Below are positions 1 through 9,504 of a stretch of DNA of 64,000 nucleotides, piece by piece; position 1 is the first letter of the stretch; each line of letters begins with the position of its first letter. The DNA is from Bacteroidia bacterium. GTDB lineage: Bacteria; Bacteroidota; Bacteroidia; Bacteroidales; VadinHA17. The notes below the pieces were generated by a model. It had not been told where the DNA came from, made no database searches, and worked only from the letters and a program-made list of their open reading frames with translations. The stretch is taken from the NCBI GenBank assembly GCA_026391215.1, contig JAPLDX010000058.1, forward strand, positions 66,887-130,886. The letters run 5' to 3'. Both the position numbers and the translations under genes were made by a program.

Positions 1-41
1 TATTTGGAATTAAACCTCATATTTAATACTAAAGATTCATC

Positions 42-1886
42 ATGATTAAAAATTCACAGGCTATTAAAAGAGAAGAGGTAGTGATACGTTTTTCGGGTGA
101 TTCAGGTGATGGCATGCAGCTTACAGGAACTCTTTTTTCCGATACGGCTGCCCTGTACGGTAATGATCTGTCTACATTTCCGGATTATCCGGCAGAGATC
201 CGTGCACCCCAGGGAACTGTAGGTGGGGTGTCAGGCTTCCAGGTTCATCTTGGTCATTCAGAGATAAATACTCCGGGAGATTATGCCGATGTCCTTGTAG
301 CTATGAATCCGGCTGCCGTTAAAGCAAATATATTGTGGGTCAAACCAGGTGGCACAATAATATTTGATAAGGATAATTTCACTGAAAAGAATCTTGAAAA
401 GGCCGGATATAAAAGCGATCCAGTCAAAGAAGAAAAGCTTGAAACATATAATGTCATAGCTGCACCCATTTCATCAATGGTTAAGGAAGCATTAAAGGAT
501 TTCGGATTTGAGCCGAAATCAGTGCTGAGAACAAAGAATATGTTCGCACTGGGAATGGTCTACTGGCTCTTTAACAGAAAGCTTAAATATACAGAGCAGT
601 ATTTTGAAAAGAAATTTCAGAATAAGCCAGAAATGATCGAAGCCAACAAAGTTGCATTAAGGGCAGGTTATTATTATGCTGAAACAATAGAAGCATTAAA
701 TCCTGTTTTTATAATAGAACCGGCCGAGATCGCAAAGGGCACATACAGAAATATCTGCGGGAATGTGGCCACTGCATGGGGTTTTATAGCTGCGGCTGAA
801 AAAGCAGGGTTGAAACTCTACATAGGATCCTACCCGATAACTCCGGCTTCAGGCATACTTGAGGAGCTTGCTGCGCGCAAAGACCTGGGTGTTAAAACCT
901 TCCAGGCTGAAGATGAGATCGCAGGAATCTGTACTGCCCTGGGAGCCAGCTTTGCAGGCAACCTTGCCATCACTTCCACATCAGGTCCCGGACTTGCTCT
1001 GAAATCAGAAGCTATAGGCCTTGCAGTTATGGCAGAGCTGCCGATCGTTATTGTCAATGTTCAGAGAGGAGGTCCCTCCACCGGTCTGCCTACAAAAACA
1101 GAACAGGCTGACCTGATGCAGGCTCTTTACGGCAGAAACGGCGAATGCCCGGTTGTGGTTATTGCAGCAAGCACGCCCTCCGACTGTTTTCATTACGCTT
1201 TTGAAGCATCAAGGATTGCCCTGGAACACATGACCCCTGTCCTGCTCCTTACAGATGGTTATCTGGCAAATGGAACTGAGCCATGGAAAATCCCTGAAAT
1301 GTCTGAATTACCGGAAATCAAGCCTCCTAATGCAGATAAAAAAGAAATACCATTCCTGCCGTATAAACGAAATTGCGAAACGCTTGTCCGCTCCTGGGCA
1401 ATTCCGGGAACACCCGGACTTGAACACAGGATTGGCGGACTTGAAAAAACACTCAAGGGGACAGTTTCGTATGTTCCTGAAAACCACGAGATGATGGTCA
1501 GGCTGAGAGCAGAAAAGGTGGCGAAGGTGGCCGATTCAATTCCTGATCTTGAGGTACATGGCGAGGCGTCAGGCGACCTGCTTATTGTTGGGTGGGGTGG
1601 TACGCGCGGCTACCTGATGACTGCTGTCCGTGAATTGCAGACAGATGGCTTTAAAGTCAGCTTTGCTCATTTCAACTATATTAATCCTTTACCTAAGAAT
1701 ACAGAAGAAATCTTCAAAAAATTCAAACAAATAGTTGTGGCAGAGCTTAATATGGGGCAGTTTGCTGATTACCTCAGGATGAATTTCCCTGAATTTAAAT
1801 ATGAGCAGATCAACAAGATTCAGGGACTCCCGTTCACTATCAAAGAGATAAAAGACAAATGCATTAAAATGCTGGAGGGCAATTAA
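42..1886 (+). CDS. korA: 2-oxoacid:ferredoxin oxidoreductase, fused gamma-alpha subunit
   Basis: The 614-residue protein is the large subunit of a 2-oxoglutarate-type (KOR) ferredoxin oxidoreductase, which with the beta subunit decarboxylates a 2-oxoacid to an acyl-CoA and reduces ferredoxin in the cytoplasm. The N-terminal gamma domain (about residues 1-190) carries the GDSGDG motif at 19-24. The alpha pyrimidine-binding domain follows from about residue 235, with the family motif YPITP at 264-268, and a transketolase-C-like domain ends the protein. The length is typical of the gamma-alpha fusion form. korB starts one base after its stop codon, so the two are co-transcribed. No ferredoxin-type delta subunit is encoded nearby. 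The exact substrate (2-oxoglutarate versus another 2-oxoacid) is inferred from the two-subunit layout and not proven. Confidence 0.95.
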   Translation: MIKNSQAIKREEVVIRFSGDSGDGMQLTGTLFSDTAALYGNDLSTFPDYPAEIRAPQGTVGGVSGFQVHLGHSEINTPGDYADVLVAMNPAAVKANILWVKPGGTIIFDKDNFTEKNLEKAGYKSDPVKEEKLETYNVIAAPISSMVKEALKDFGFEPKSVLRTKNMFALGMVYWLFNRKLKYTEQYFEKKFQNKPEMIEANKVALRAGYYYAETIEALNPVFIIEPAEIAKGTYRNICGNVATAWGFIAAAEKAGLKLYIGSYPITPASGILEELAARKDLGVKTFQAEDEIAGICTALGASFAGNLAITSTSGPGLALKSEAIGLAVMAELPIVIVNVQRGGPSTGLPTKTEQADLMQALYGRNGECPVVVIAASTPSDCFHYAFEASRIALEHMTPVLLLTDGYLANGTEPWKIPEMSELPEIKPPNADKKEIPFLPYKRNCETLVRSWAIPGTPGLEHRIGGLEKTLKGTVSYVPENHEMMVRLRAEKVAKVADSIPDLEVHGEASGDLLIVGWGGTRGYLMTAVRELQTDGFKVSFAHFNYINPLPKNTEEIFKKFKQIVVAELNMGQFADYLRMNFPEFKYEQINKIQGLPFTIKEIKDKCIKMLEGN

Positions 1887-1887
1887 G

Positions 1888-2910
1888 ATGGCAGAAACAC
1901 AGACTTATAATTATGCTCCGAAAGACTTTAAATCGGATCAGGAAGTGAGATGGTGCCCGGGCTGCGGTGATCACGCAGTACTGAATGCTGTCCAGAAAGC
2001 CCTGACGGAGCTTGGTATTCCTAAAGAGAAATTCGTCTTCATATCAGGGATTGGCTGCTCCTCAAGATTCCCTTATTATATGAATACTTACGGATTTCAC
2101 AGTATTCATGGCCGGGCATCAGCCATTGCCTCCGGAGTGAAAATAGCTAATCCGGACCTTTCGGTCTGGCAGATTACAGGCGACGGAGATGCACTTGCCA
2201 TTGGCGGCAATCACTTCATCCATGCTGTAAGGCGTAATGTTGATCTTAACATTATCTTGTTTAATAATGAAATTTATGGACTTACAAAAGGACAGTATTC
2301 CCCTACTTCGAAAAGAGGACTGATTACAAAAACATCGCCGTTTGGAACTGTGGAAGAACCATTTTCGGTCGGTGAGCTTGTTATAGGAGCCAAAGGCAAA
2401 TTCTTCGCCCGTACTGTGGATGCAAATGTCACACTGTCAACGCAGATTTATATAGAAGCCGCAAAACATAAGGGAGCTTCAGTTATCGAAGTACTCCAGA
2501 ACTGTGTAATCTTTAATGATAGTGTCCATGAGACTGTAACTGGCAGGGAAGTAAGGGACGACAGGACCATCATCCTTAAGCATGGTGAACCGATGATATT
2601 CGGCAAAGACCACGATAAGGGACTTGTGCTTGACGGACTAAAGCTGAAAGTCGTGAAGCTGGGAGAAAATGGCGTCTCGGAAAATAACCTTATTGTTCAT
2701 GATGCTTTTGAATCAAATCCCGGGATCCAGTACATGCTGGCAAATATGAGATATCCCGAATATCCTGTAGCCCTGGGAGTTATCAGGTCTGTCCCTGGTC
2801 ATACCTACGAAAATGATGTGGCTGAGCAGATCAGTACCGTCCAGAAAGATGCAAAAATAAAATGCATGGATGATCTGCTTAAAAGCGGCAACACCTGGAA
2901 AGTCGAGTAA
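1888..2910 (+). CDS. korB: 2-oxoacid:ferredoxin oxidoreductase, beta subunit
   Basis: The 340-residue thiamine-pyrophosphate subunit pairs with the preceding gamma-alpha subunit. The WCPGCGDH motif gives Cys23 and Cys26. With Cys57 (in GIGCSS) and Cys206 (in LQNCV) these match the four expected [4Fe-4S] ligands of the family. The TPP/Mg site is the GDGDALAIGGNH stretch, followed by the NNEIYGLTKGQ segment typical of KOR beta chains. The ATG lies one base after the korA stop, so translational coupling is likely. The gene is followed by a GC-rich hairpin that could end the transcript. Confidence 0.95.
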   Translation: MAETQTYNYAPKDFKSDQEVRWCPGCGDHAVLNAVQKALTELGIPKEKFVFISGIGCSSRFPYYMNTYGFHSIHGRASAIASGVKIANPDLSVWQITGDGDALAIGGNHFIHAVRRNVDLNIILFNNEIYGLTKGQYSPTSKRGLITKTSPFGTVEEPFSVGELVIGAKGKFFARTVDANVTLSTQIYIEAAKHKGASVIEVLQNCVIFNDSVHETVTGREVRDDRTIILKHGEPMIFGKDHDKGLVLDGLKLKVVKLGENGVSENNLIVHDAFESNPGIQYMLANMRYPEYPVALGVIRSVPGHTYENDVAEQISTVQKDAKIKCMDDLLKSGNTWKVE

Positions 2911-2941
2911 GCGGAATGACCCTCTCCCGCTAAAGCTGGAT

Positions 2942-2957
2942 CCCCCCTTCAGGGGGG
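2942..2957. repeat. C6-TTCA-G6 palindrome, possible terminator
   Basis: A perfect 6-bp C/G stem with a TTCA loop, followed by another G-run, lies 31 bases after korB. The same CCCCCCTTCAGGGG core recurs near 28440, and a related CCCCCCTGAAGGG form is at 63050, so this looks like a member of a dispersed intergenic repeat family. It may also stop transcription, but no U-tract follows. Confidence 0.6.
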
Positions 2958-3029
2958 TGGGGGGTCTTCCCTGATGCCAGCGGTGATTCCCATTAATTTT
3001 ACTAATTTTATCTCCTGTTTTTCGGCAAA

Positions 3030-6000
3030 ATGGAAGATAATAATCATATTAATCCTGAATTTAAAAAGCTGCTTCACGACCAGCAGGAACGCCTCAAGGA
3101 GCTGGGATGTATCAATCAGACAACTTATATTCTCAAGGAGGGCAAACCTATTGAAGAGACTCTTCAGCAGATCGTATTACTTCTGCCTGCAGCATGGCAG
3201 TATCCCGAATATACCTCTGCGAGGATAAAATTCATGGGAAAAACATTTGAAACACCTGATTTTCAGGAGTCTACATGGAAAATGATACAGGATTTCAATA
3301 CCCTTGACGATGAAAAGGGAACCATTGAGATCTTTTATATAAGGGAATTTACATTGGAAAAAGAGGGTCCGTTCATGAAAGAAGAAAGGGACCTTATCCG
3401 GAACATAGCCAGCCTGATTACCGGTTATATAAACAGCTACAAAGCCCGTGATTTCATACGATTGACCAAACCTGACAAAGAAGAAGATGTTGACCTTAAG
3501 AATATTTCGAACAGAAAACTATTACAGAAGTTTCTTGAACGGCACAATGCAGAACGTGATGTTTTTCATGATCTGCAACTTTTTAAAGTTAAGGAGATAC
3601 TTCTTGTAGCAAACCTTTATGACGCTTATTCAATTGAAGGGGAAGGCCGGTTTGCTGACCATATACTTGGGGAATACTACCAGCTCAGCCTCACTTCCCT
3701 TCCGAGGGTAACTGGTGTTTCAAGCGAGGAAGAAGCATTCAATAAGCTGAAATCCAGGCATTATGACATGATCATTATCATGATAGGGATTCACAAGGAG
3801 AGCCCAATGATTACGTGTAAAAAGATCAAGGATAAGTATCCTTATATGCCGACATTCCTTCTTCTTAATAATCCTGACGATGTTCCTTTTGTCAGAAAAC
3901 AAAAAAGCTCAGGAATACCTTTCGATAATTATTTTGTATGGACAGGTGAATCAAAGGTATTCTTTGCCATGGTCAAGCTTCTTGAAGATAAGGTGAATGT
4001 GGATAATGATACAAAAAAAGGTCTTGTCCGGGTCATTCTTATTGTCGAAGATTCAGCCGCATATTACTCAAGCTACCTTCCGATGCTTTATACGCTTGTA
4101 CTTGAACAGACAAGGAACCTGATAGAGGATGTTTCCACTGACGCACTATATAAGGTTTTAAGGCTCAGGGCAAGACCAAAAATACTTCTGACTTCAAATT
4201 GGGAGGATGCAATAACCATATACAATAAATACAAAGATAGCCTCCTGTGTGTGATTTCAGATATGCGATTCCCAAGGAACGGGGTAATGCATGAGACAGC
4301 AGGATATGAACTTATTCAGCAAATAAAGATGGATCTGCCTAACCTGCCGACTGTGCTTCAGTCAGCGGATGCAGATAATGCAAGATATGCCTATACCCTG
4401 AAATCCAATTTTATAAATAAGAATTCGGAAAGCCTCCTGCAGGACCTGAAATCATTTATAAATTATTACCTGGGCTTTGGGCATTTCGTATACAGGGATG
4501 ACAAAGGAAGGCAGATAGCCGTGGCAAAATCCATGAAAGAATTTGAGACATACCTTGAAACAGTGCCTGAGGATTCGTTGGCATATCATGCAATGAAAAA
4601 TCACTTTTCCCTGTGGCTTATGGCAAGAGGTGAAGTTAAGATTGCCAAGCTGATTAACCCAATAAAAGCTACAGATTTCCAGAGTCTTAAGGAGTTGAGG
4701 GCATTTCTCCTGAATATTATCCGCAAACGCAGACGCGAGATGAACAAGGGTCGTGTAGTAAATTTTGAAGAATCTGTTGTTATAGATGAAACCAACGTAG
4801 TGAGTCTTGCAGGTGGTTCGCTGGGAGGCAAGGGCAGGGGTCTGGCATTTATTAACACCCTCATCTACAGCTTTGAACTTGGACGACTTCTTCCGGGTAT
4901 TAATATCAAAGCACCGGTTACCGGAATAATCGGGACAGATGAATTTGATATGTTCATGGAACGCAATCATCTCTGGGACAGCGTAAAGGAAGAGAAAGCT
5001 TTTTCAGTTCTTCAAAAGATCTTCCTGAAAGCCAACCTGAGCTATACACTTGAGAAAAAACTCAGAACACTGCTGAAGCAGACGGAAAAACCTCTCGCTG
5101 TAAGATCATCAAGCCTTTTCGAGGATTCAATGAGCCAGCCTTTCTCAGGTGTGTTCGGAACATATCTTCTCCCGAATAATCATAGTGATTTTGATATCAG
5201 ACTCAGACAGTTATCTGATGCCATCAAGCTGGTTTTCTGTTCTATTTATTCGAGAAACGCACGAACATATTTTGAGGCTATAAATTATAAGATAGAAAAT
5301 GAAAAAATGGCTGTAGTCCTTCAGGAGGTCGTGGGGAACAGGTTTGAAGATGCTTATTACCCACATATAAGCGGAACAGCGCAGTCTTATAATTTCTATC
5401 CTGTCGCCCATATGACACCCCAGGATGGCTTTGCAGTAATGGCAGTCGGCCTTGGACATTATGTTGTTGAAGGAGAAAAAGCATTCAGATTCTCTCCGGC
5501 ATACCCTTCGCTTGATATCCTTTCACTTAATGACCTCTATGAAAACTCGCAGGTTCATTTCTATGCTGTTGATATGGCAAAAAAAGATCTGAATCTTTTG
5601 GAGGGTGAAAATGCGGGACTTGTATCCCTCGATATCAGCAAATCTGAAATGCATGGCACGCTGAATCATTCAGCTTCAGTACTTAATCCGGACAATGATA
5701 CTCTGGTCCCCGGTCTTGAAATACCCGGCCCCCGTGTCGTGAATTTTGCTAATATACTGAAATACAATTATATCCCTCTTGCATCAACAATCAGAACAAT
5801 CCTGGATGTCGTAACAGAAGCTACGGGCAATCCTTCGGAAATAGAGTTTGCTTTGGACCTCACAAAAGACAAGGACGGGAATGCTTCTTTTTATCTTCTT
5901 CAGATAAAGCCCCTTATCGGAACTATAGCCGGATATAGTATTGATCCTGAAAGTATTGACAAAAATGACCTGATTCTCAAAACGGGAAAAAGCATGGGGA

Positions 6001-6476
6001 ACGGGATTATTGATGATATATCGGATATTGTATTTCTGGAGCCTGGAAAATTTGACAATATGCGAACTGATCAGATGGCACAGGAAATAGACAGAATAAA
6101 TGAGAAAATGCTTAAGGAGGGTCGTCGTTATGTCCTGATTGGACCAGGCAGATGGGGTACCAGGGATAAATTTATAGGGATACCTGTTGTGTGGTCCCAG
6201 ATATCAAATGCAAAGGTAATTGTTGAAATAAGCCTTCCGGATTTCCATATCGATGCTTCCCTGGGATCCCACTTCTTTCACAATGTTATAGCAATGAATG
6301 TTGGTTATTTTTCTGTCGATCAGACCATGCAGGACGGAAGTATAAACTGGGAAAAGCTCAAAATGCAGGAAACCATCGAATGTGGAGATTATTTCAGCCA
6401 TGTCCGTTTCGAAAAACCGCTCATGATAAGAATGGATGGAAGAAAGGGAATAGCTGTGATCACAATGAATCAGTAA
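3030..6476 (+). CDS. GAF-like/double-receiver/PPDK-N-type ATP-grasp giant protein
   Basis: This 1148-residue cytoplasmic protein belongs to the Bacteroidetes group usually named PEP/pyruvate-binding domain proteins. Residues 1-160 look like a GAF-type sensory domain. A first receiver-like fold (about 186-320) lacks the phospho-acceptor Asp. A second (about 331-490) keeps acidic Glu-Asp in LIVEDS, a phosphorylatable Asp411 in ISDMRF and the conserved Lys464. The C-terminal half (about 590-1060) has PPDK-N/PEP-synthase ATP-grasp signatures: GGSLGGKGRGL near 594, LAVRSSS near 689 and GPGRWG near 1038. No swivelling phospho-His domain (TSHAA-like motif) or PEP/pyruvate barrel is visible. It therefore cannot be a complete PEP synthase and may be a signalling or phosphotransfer protein. 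A shorter paralogue follows 12 bases later. Confidence 0.8.
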   Translation: MEDNNHINPEFKKLLHDQQERLKELGCINQTTYILKEGKPIEETLQQIVLLLPAAWQYPEYTSARIKFMGKTFETPDFQESTWKMIQDFNTLDDEKGTIEIFYIREFTLEKEGPFMKEERDLIRNIASLITGYINSYKARDFIRLTKPDKEEDVDLKNISNRKLLQKFLERHNAERDVFHDLQLFKVKEILLVANLYDAYSIEGEGRFADHILGEYYQLSLTSLPRVTGVSSEEEAFNKLKSRHYDMIIIMIGIHKESPMITCKKIKDKYPYMPTFLLLNNPDDVPFVRKQKSSGIPFDNYFVWTGESKVFFAMVKLLEDKVNVDNDTKKGLVRVILIVEDSAAYYSSYLPMLYTLVLEQTRNLIEDVSTDALYKVLRLRARPKILLTSNWEDAITIYNKYKDSLLCVISDMRFPRNGVMHETAGYELIQQIKMDLPNLPTVLQSADADNARYAYTLKSNFINKNSESLLQDLKSFINYYLGFGHFVYRDDKGRQIAVAKSMKEFETYLETVPEDSLAYHAMKNHFSLWLMARGEVKIAKLINPIKATDFQSLKELRAFLLNIIRKRRREMNKGRVVNFEESVVIDETNVVSLAGGSLGGKGRGLAFINTLIYSFELGRLLPGINIKAPVTGIIGTDEFDMFMERNHLWDSVKEEKAFSVLQKIFLKANLSYTLEKKLRTLLKQTEKPLAVRSSSLFEDSMSQPFSGVFGTYLLPNNHSDFDIRLRQLSDAIKLVFCSIYSRNARTYFEAINYKIENEKMAVVLQEVVGNRFEDAYYPHISGTAQSYNFYPVAHMTPQDGFAVMAVGLGHYVVEGEKAFRFSPAYPSLDILSLNDLYENSQVHFYAVDMAKKDLNLLEGENAGLVSLDISKSEMHGTLNHSASVLNPDNDTLVPGLEIPGPRVVNFANILKYNYIPLASTIRTILDVVTEATGNPSEIEFALDLTKDKDGNASFYLLQIKPLIGTIAGYSIDPESIDKNDLILKTGKSMGNGIIDDISDIVFLEPGKFDNMRTDQMAQEIDRINEKMLKEGRRYVLIGPGRWGTRDKFIGIPVVWSQISNAKVIVEISLPDFHIDASLGSHFFHNVIAMNVGYFSVDQTMQDGSINWEKLKMQETIECGDYFSHVRFEKPLMIRMDGRKGIAVITMNQ

Positions 6477-6488
6477 AAAAATTGAAAT

Positions 6489-9464
6489 ATGACAATTGTA
6501 GAAGGGATACTTGATCTGCAGAAATACGATTTCACTGATACATCCTTTAACCTTCTTATGCAGAAACGGATCCATAAGGTACTGATAATCTGCAGCAACT
6601 ATGACAACTATATGCTTGAAGAGGATGGAAGAATTGATGAGCAGATATTCAATGAATATGTATCCCTGAACCTGAGGTATCCTCCTGTATTTGTTCAGAC
6701 AGACAATGCTGACGATGCTTTTAATATCCTCCAGGGAGGCGATGTGGACCTGGTAATATCAATGTTAAGCCTTAAGGGAACTGATGTTTTTGCCCTGGCT
6801 AAAAGGATCAAGGAGCAGTATGAAGATATTCCAATTGTGGTGCTTACATACTTTTCACGGGAAGTTTCCTTAAGGCTCGAAGGAGAGGACCTCAGTGCCA
6901 TTGATTATGTATTCTGCTGGCTGGGCGATGCTGCTCTTATCCTGGCAATAATAAAGCTTATTGAAGATAAGATGAACGCCGAGCACGATATTGAAAGTAT
7001 TGGCGTTCAGTCTATTATCCTTGTGGAGAACTCAATAAGATATATTTCATCATACCTGCCAAACCTTTACCGCATTGTGCTGATGCAATCGCTTGATTTC
7101 CAGAGAGAAGCATTGAATGAGCACCAGCGGATGCTGAAGATGAGAGGACGCCCGAAGATATTGCTTGCCACTAATTTCGAAGAGGCATTGACCCTGTATA
7201 ATAAATATAAATACAATGTTCTGGGCGTGATCTCCGATATCAGCTATAAAAAGGATGGTGTCCAGGATGAAAATGCCGGTATCGAGCTGTGCAAGGTTGT
7301 AATGGCCAATGATGATAAAGTTCCTTTTCTTCTTCAGTCATCAAGTTATGAGCATCGAAGGTATGCTGAAGAGCTTGGTGCAGGTTATATCAACAAATAT
7401 TCAAAATCGCTGGCTCTTGAGCTTCGTAATTTCATAATACAAAACCTTGCATTCGGACCGTTCGTTTTCAGAAATCCTGATACTCTGGAACCCATAGCCA
7501 TTGCAACAGACCTGCAAAGCCTTCAGCAAAAGCTTCTTACAATTCCGGATAATTGCCTGGAGTACCATGCAACGAGGAATCATTTCTCTAAATGGCTTAA
7601 TGCAAGGGCTTTATTTCCTGTCGCTCAGATGTTTAAATACATCCGCAAGGAGGATTTTGAAACTATGGATGAAATGAGGAGGTTTCTTTATGTTGCCATA
7701 TCAAGCTTCAGATTGGGAAAAGGACGGGGAGTGATAGCAAAGTTCGATAAATCAACATTCGATGAATACCAGATATTTTCACGTATAGGGGAAGGATCAA
7801 TTGGTGGAAAAGCGAGGGGACTAGCATTCATTAACAGGATGATCAAGAATAATAAGCTGTTCAATAAGTTTCCTGATGTTTTGATAACAATCCCGCGGAC
7901 TGTAGTATTAAGCACCGATATCTTCGATGAATTCATGGATCATAACAACCTGTATTCGGTTGCCCTTTCGGACCTTTCAGATGACGAGATACTTAACAGG
8001 TTCATTAATGCTGAACTTCCGGGAAGAGTATATCAGGATTTTTATGCTTTTCTGGCCGTTTCGAGAAATCACCCATTGGCTGTCCGCTCTTCAAGCAAGC
8101 TGGAAGATTCACATTATCAGCCATTTGCTGGTGTCTATTCGACATATATGATACCCAGGCTTGCAGATAATAAGCTTATGGTAAAGATGCTGTCTGATGC
8201 TATAAAAGAAGTCTATGCATCTGTATATTATAAAGCCAGCAAGGCATATATGACCGCTACATCGAATGTGATTGACGAGGAAAAAATGGGCATTGTTCTG
8301 CAGGAGATCTGTGGCAACAGGCATGGTGACATTTTCTATCCGACAATATCAGGTGTTGCCCAGTCTATTAATTACTATCCAATTGGGTCAGAAAAGGCGG
8401 AGGATGGCATTGCCAATGTGGCATTTGGACTGGGAAAACTAATCGTCGAAGGAGGAATATCACTGCGTTTCTGTCCGAAAATGCCTGGGAAAGCATTGCA
8501 GCTTTCATCTCCGGAATCTGCCCTCAGAGATACTCAGAAAGAATTCCGTGCCCTCGATCTTAATATGAACAGCTTTGTCCCTTCAACTGATGACGGGATT
8601 AATATTCCAAGGATTGACATTAAGGATGCAAACAACGACGGGGCTATGAAATTCATTGCCTCTACGTACGATCATGAAAATAATGTTCTTCATGATGGAT
8701 TATTTAACGCAGGGAAAAGAGTAATAACTTTTTCCGGAATTTTACAGCACAAATCCTTCCCTTTGGCTGAGACCCTTACAACACTGCTTGATATAGGCCA
8801 GAGGGAAATGAATAATCCCATTGAAATTGAATTTGCCGTCAACCTCGAAACTCCTCCGGGTACGCCCAAAGTTTTTAACTTCCTGCAAATAAGGCCTATA
8901 GTGAATTCAGATGAGACATACAGCATCAATCTTGAGAAAGTTAAAACAGAAGAAACGATCATTCTTTCCAAATCAGCTCTCGGGAATGGTCTCTTTAAAG
9001 GAATTCATGACCTGATTTATGTCAAACCTGAATCATTTAATGCAGCTCAGAATAAGACTGTTGCAGGTGTAATTGAAAATCTTAATTCAGGATTTGCCAA
9101 AGAAGGGAGAGGATATGTTCTTATTGGACCTGGACGCTGGGGCTCTACAGATCCCTGGCTTGGAATACCTGTCAAATGGCCCCAGATATCTGCAGCCAGG
9201 ATCATCATAGAATCGGGATTAAAGAATTACAGGATAGACCCGAGTCAGGGAACTCACTTCTTCCAGAATCTTACATCATTCGGAGTCGGCTATTTTACGA
9301 TAAATCCCTATATCAACGAAGGTTACTACAATGTAGATTTTCTGAACCGGCTTAGTGTGGTTTATGAAGACAGCTTCGTGCGGCATGTTCACTTTGAAAA
9401 TCCACTCGAAATTATGATCGATGGGAAGAGACATATGGGAGCAATAATGAAACCGGGGAATTAA
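6489..9464 (+). CDS. Double-receiver/PPDK-N-type ATP-grasp protein (paralogue)
   Basis: This 991-residue protein is a tandem paralogue of the upstream gene without its GAF-like N-terminus. The first receiver-like domain (about 28-160) is degenerate. The second (about 173-330) starts with LVENS in place of the usual acidic pair, but has Asp250 in ISDISY and Lys303. The PPDK-N-like region runs from the GEGSIGGKARGL motif near 434 through LAVRSSS near 531 to IGPGRWGS near 879. As in its neighbour, no phospho-His or PEP-binding domain follows. The 12-base gap implies one operon, and the pair probably works together, perhaps as a heteromer. The biological role is not known to me; a link to pyruvate/2-oxoacid metabolism is suggested only by the adjacent korAB. 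Confidence 0.8.
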   Translation: MTIVEGILDLQKYDFTDTSFNLLMQKRIHKVLIICSNYDNYMLEEDGRIDEQIFNEYVSLNLRYPPVFVQTDNADDAFNILQGGDVDLVISMLSLKGTDVFALAKRIKEQYEDIPIVVLTYFSREVSLRLEGEDLSAIDYVFCWLGDAALILAIIKLIEDKMNAEHDIESIGVQSIILVENSIRYISSYLPNLYRIVLMQSLDFQREALNEHQRMLKMRGRPKILLATNFEEALTLYNKYKYNVLGVISDISYKKDGVQDENAGIELCKVVMANDDKVPFLLQSSSYEHRRYAEELGAGYINKYSKSLALELRNFIIQNLAFGPFVFRNPDTLEPIAIATDLQSLQQKLLTIPDNCLEYHATRNHFSKWLNARALFPVAQMFKYIRKEDFETMDEMRRFLYVAISSFRLGKGRGVIAKFDKSTFDEYQIFSRIGEGSIGGKARGLAFINRMIKNNKLFNKFPDVLITIPRTVVLSTDIFDEFMDHNNLYSVALSDLSDDEILNRFINAELPGRVYQDFYAFLAVSRNHPLAVRSSSKLEDSHYQPFAGVYSTYMIPRLADNKLMVKMLSDAIKEVYASVYYKASKAYMTATSNVIDEEKMGIVLQEICGNRHGDIFYPTISGVAQSINYYPIGSEKAEDGIANVAFGLGKLIVEGGISLRFCPKMPGKALQLSSPESALRDTQKEFRALDLNMNSFVPSTDDGINIPRIDIKDANNDGAMKFIASTYDHENNVLHDGLFNAGKRVITFSGILQHKSFPLAETLTTLLDIGQREMNNPIEIEFAVNLETPPGTPKVFNFLQIRPIVNSDETYSINLEKVKTEETIILSKSALGNGLFKGIHDLIYVKPESFNAAQNKTVAGVIENLNSGFAKEGRGYVLIGPGRWGSTDPWLGIPVKWPQISAARIIIESGLKNYRIDPSQGTHFFQNLTSFGVGYFTINPYINEGYYNVDFLNRLSVVYEDSFVRHVHFENPLEIMIDGKRHMGAIMKPGN

Positions 9465-9465
9465 C

Positions 9466-9481
9466 GGCACAACGGCATAAC
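9466..9481. repeat. Two 8-bp GGCANAAC units between convergent genes
   Basis: The units GGCACAAC and GGCATAAC sit directly after the preceding stop codon. A longer five-unit version of the same 8-bp repeat, in inverse orientation, lies at 30992-31031, also between convergent genes. A weak 6-bp inverted repeat (CGGCAT/ATGCCG, 9473-9496) could act as a terminator. Confidence 0.5.
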
Positions 9482-9504
9482 AATCTGGAGATGCCGGGAG
9501 TTAA

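Noticed and set aside
42..1886. Gamma-alpha fusion in korA as a novelty
   Set aside because: This fusion is the normal form of KOR alpha subunits in Bacteroidetes and other anaerobes.
4452..4970. 172-residue minus-strand ORF inside the first giant gene
   Set aside because: It is fully antisense to a well-supported coding region and shows no family motif, signal peptide or upstream signal.
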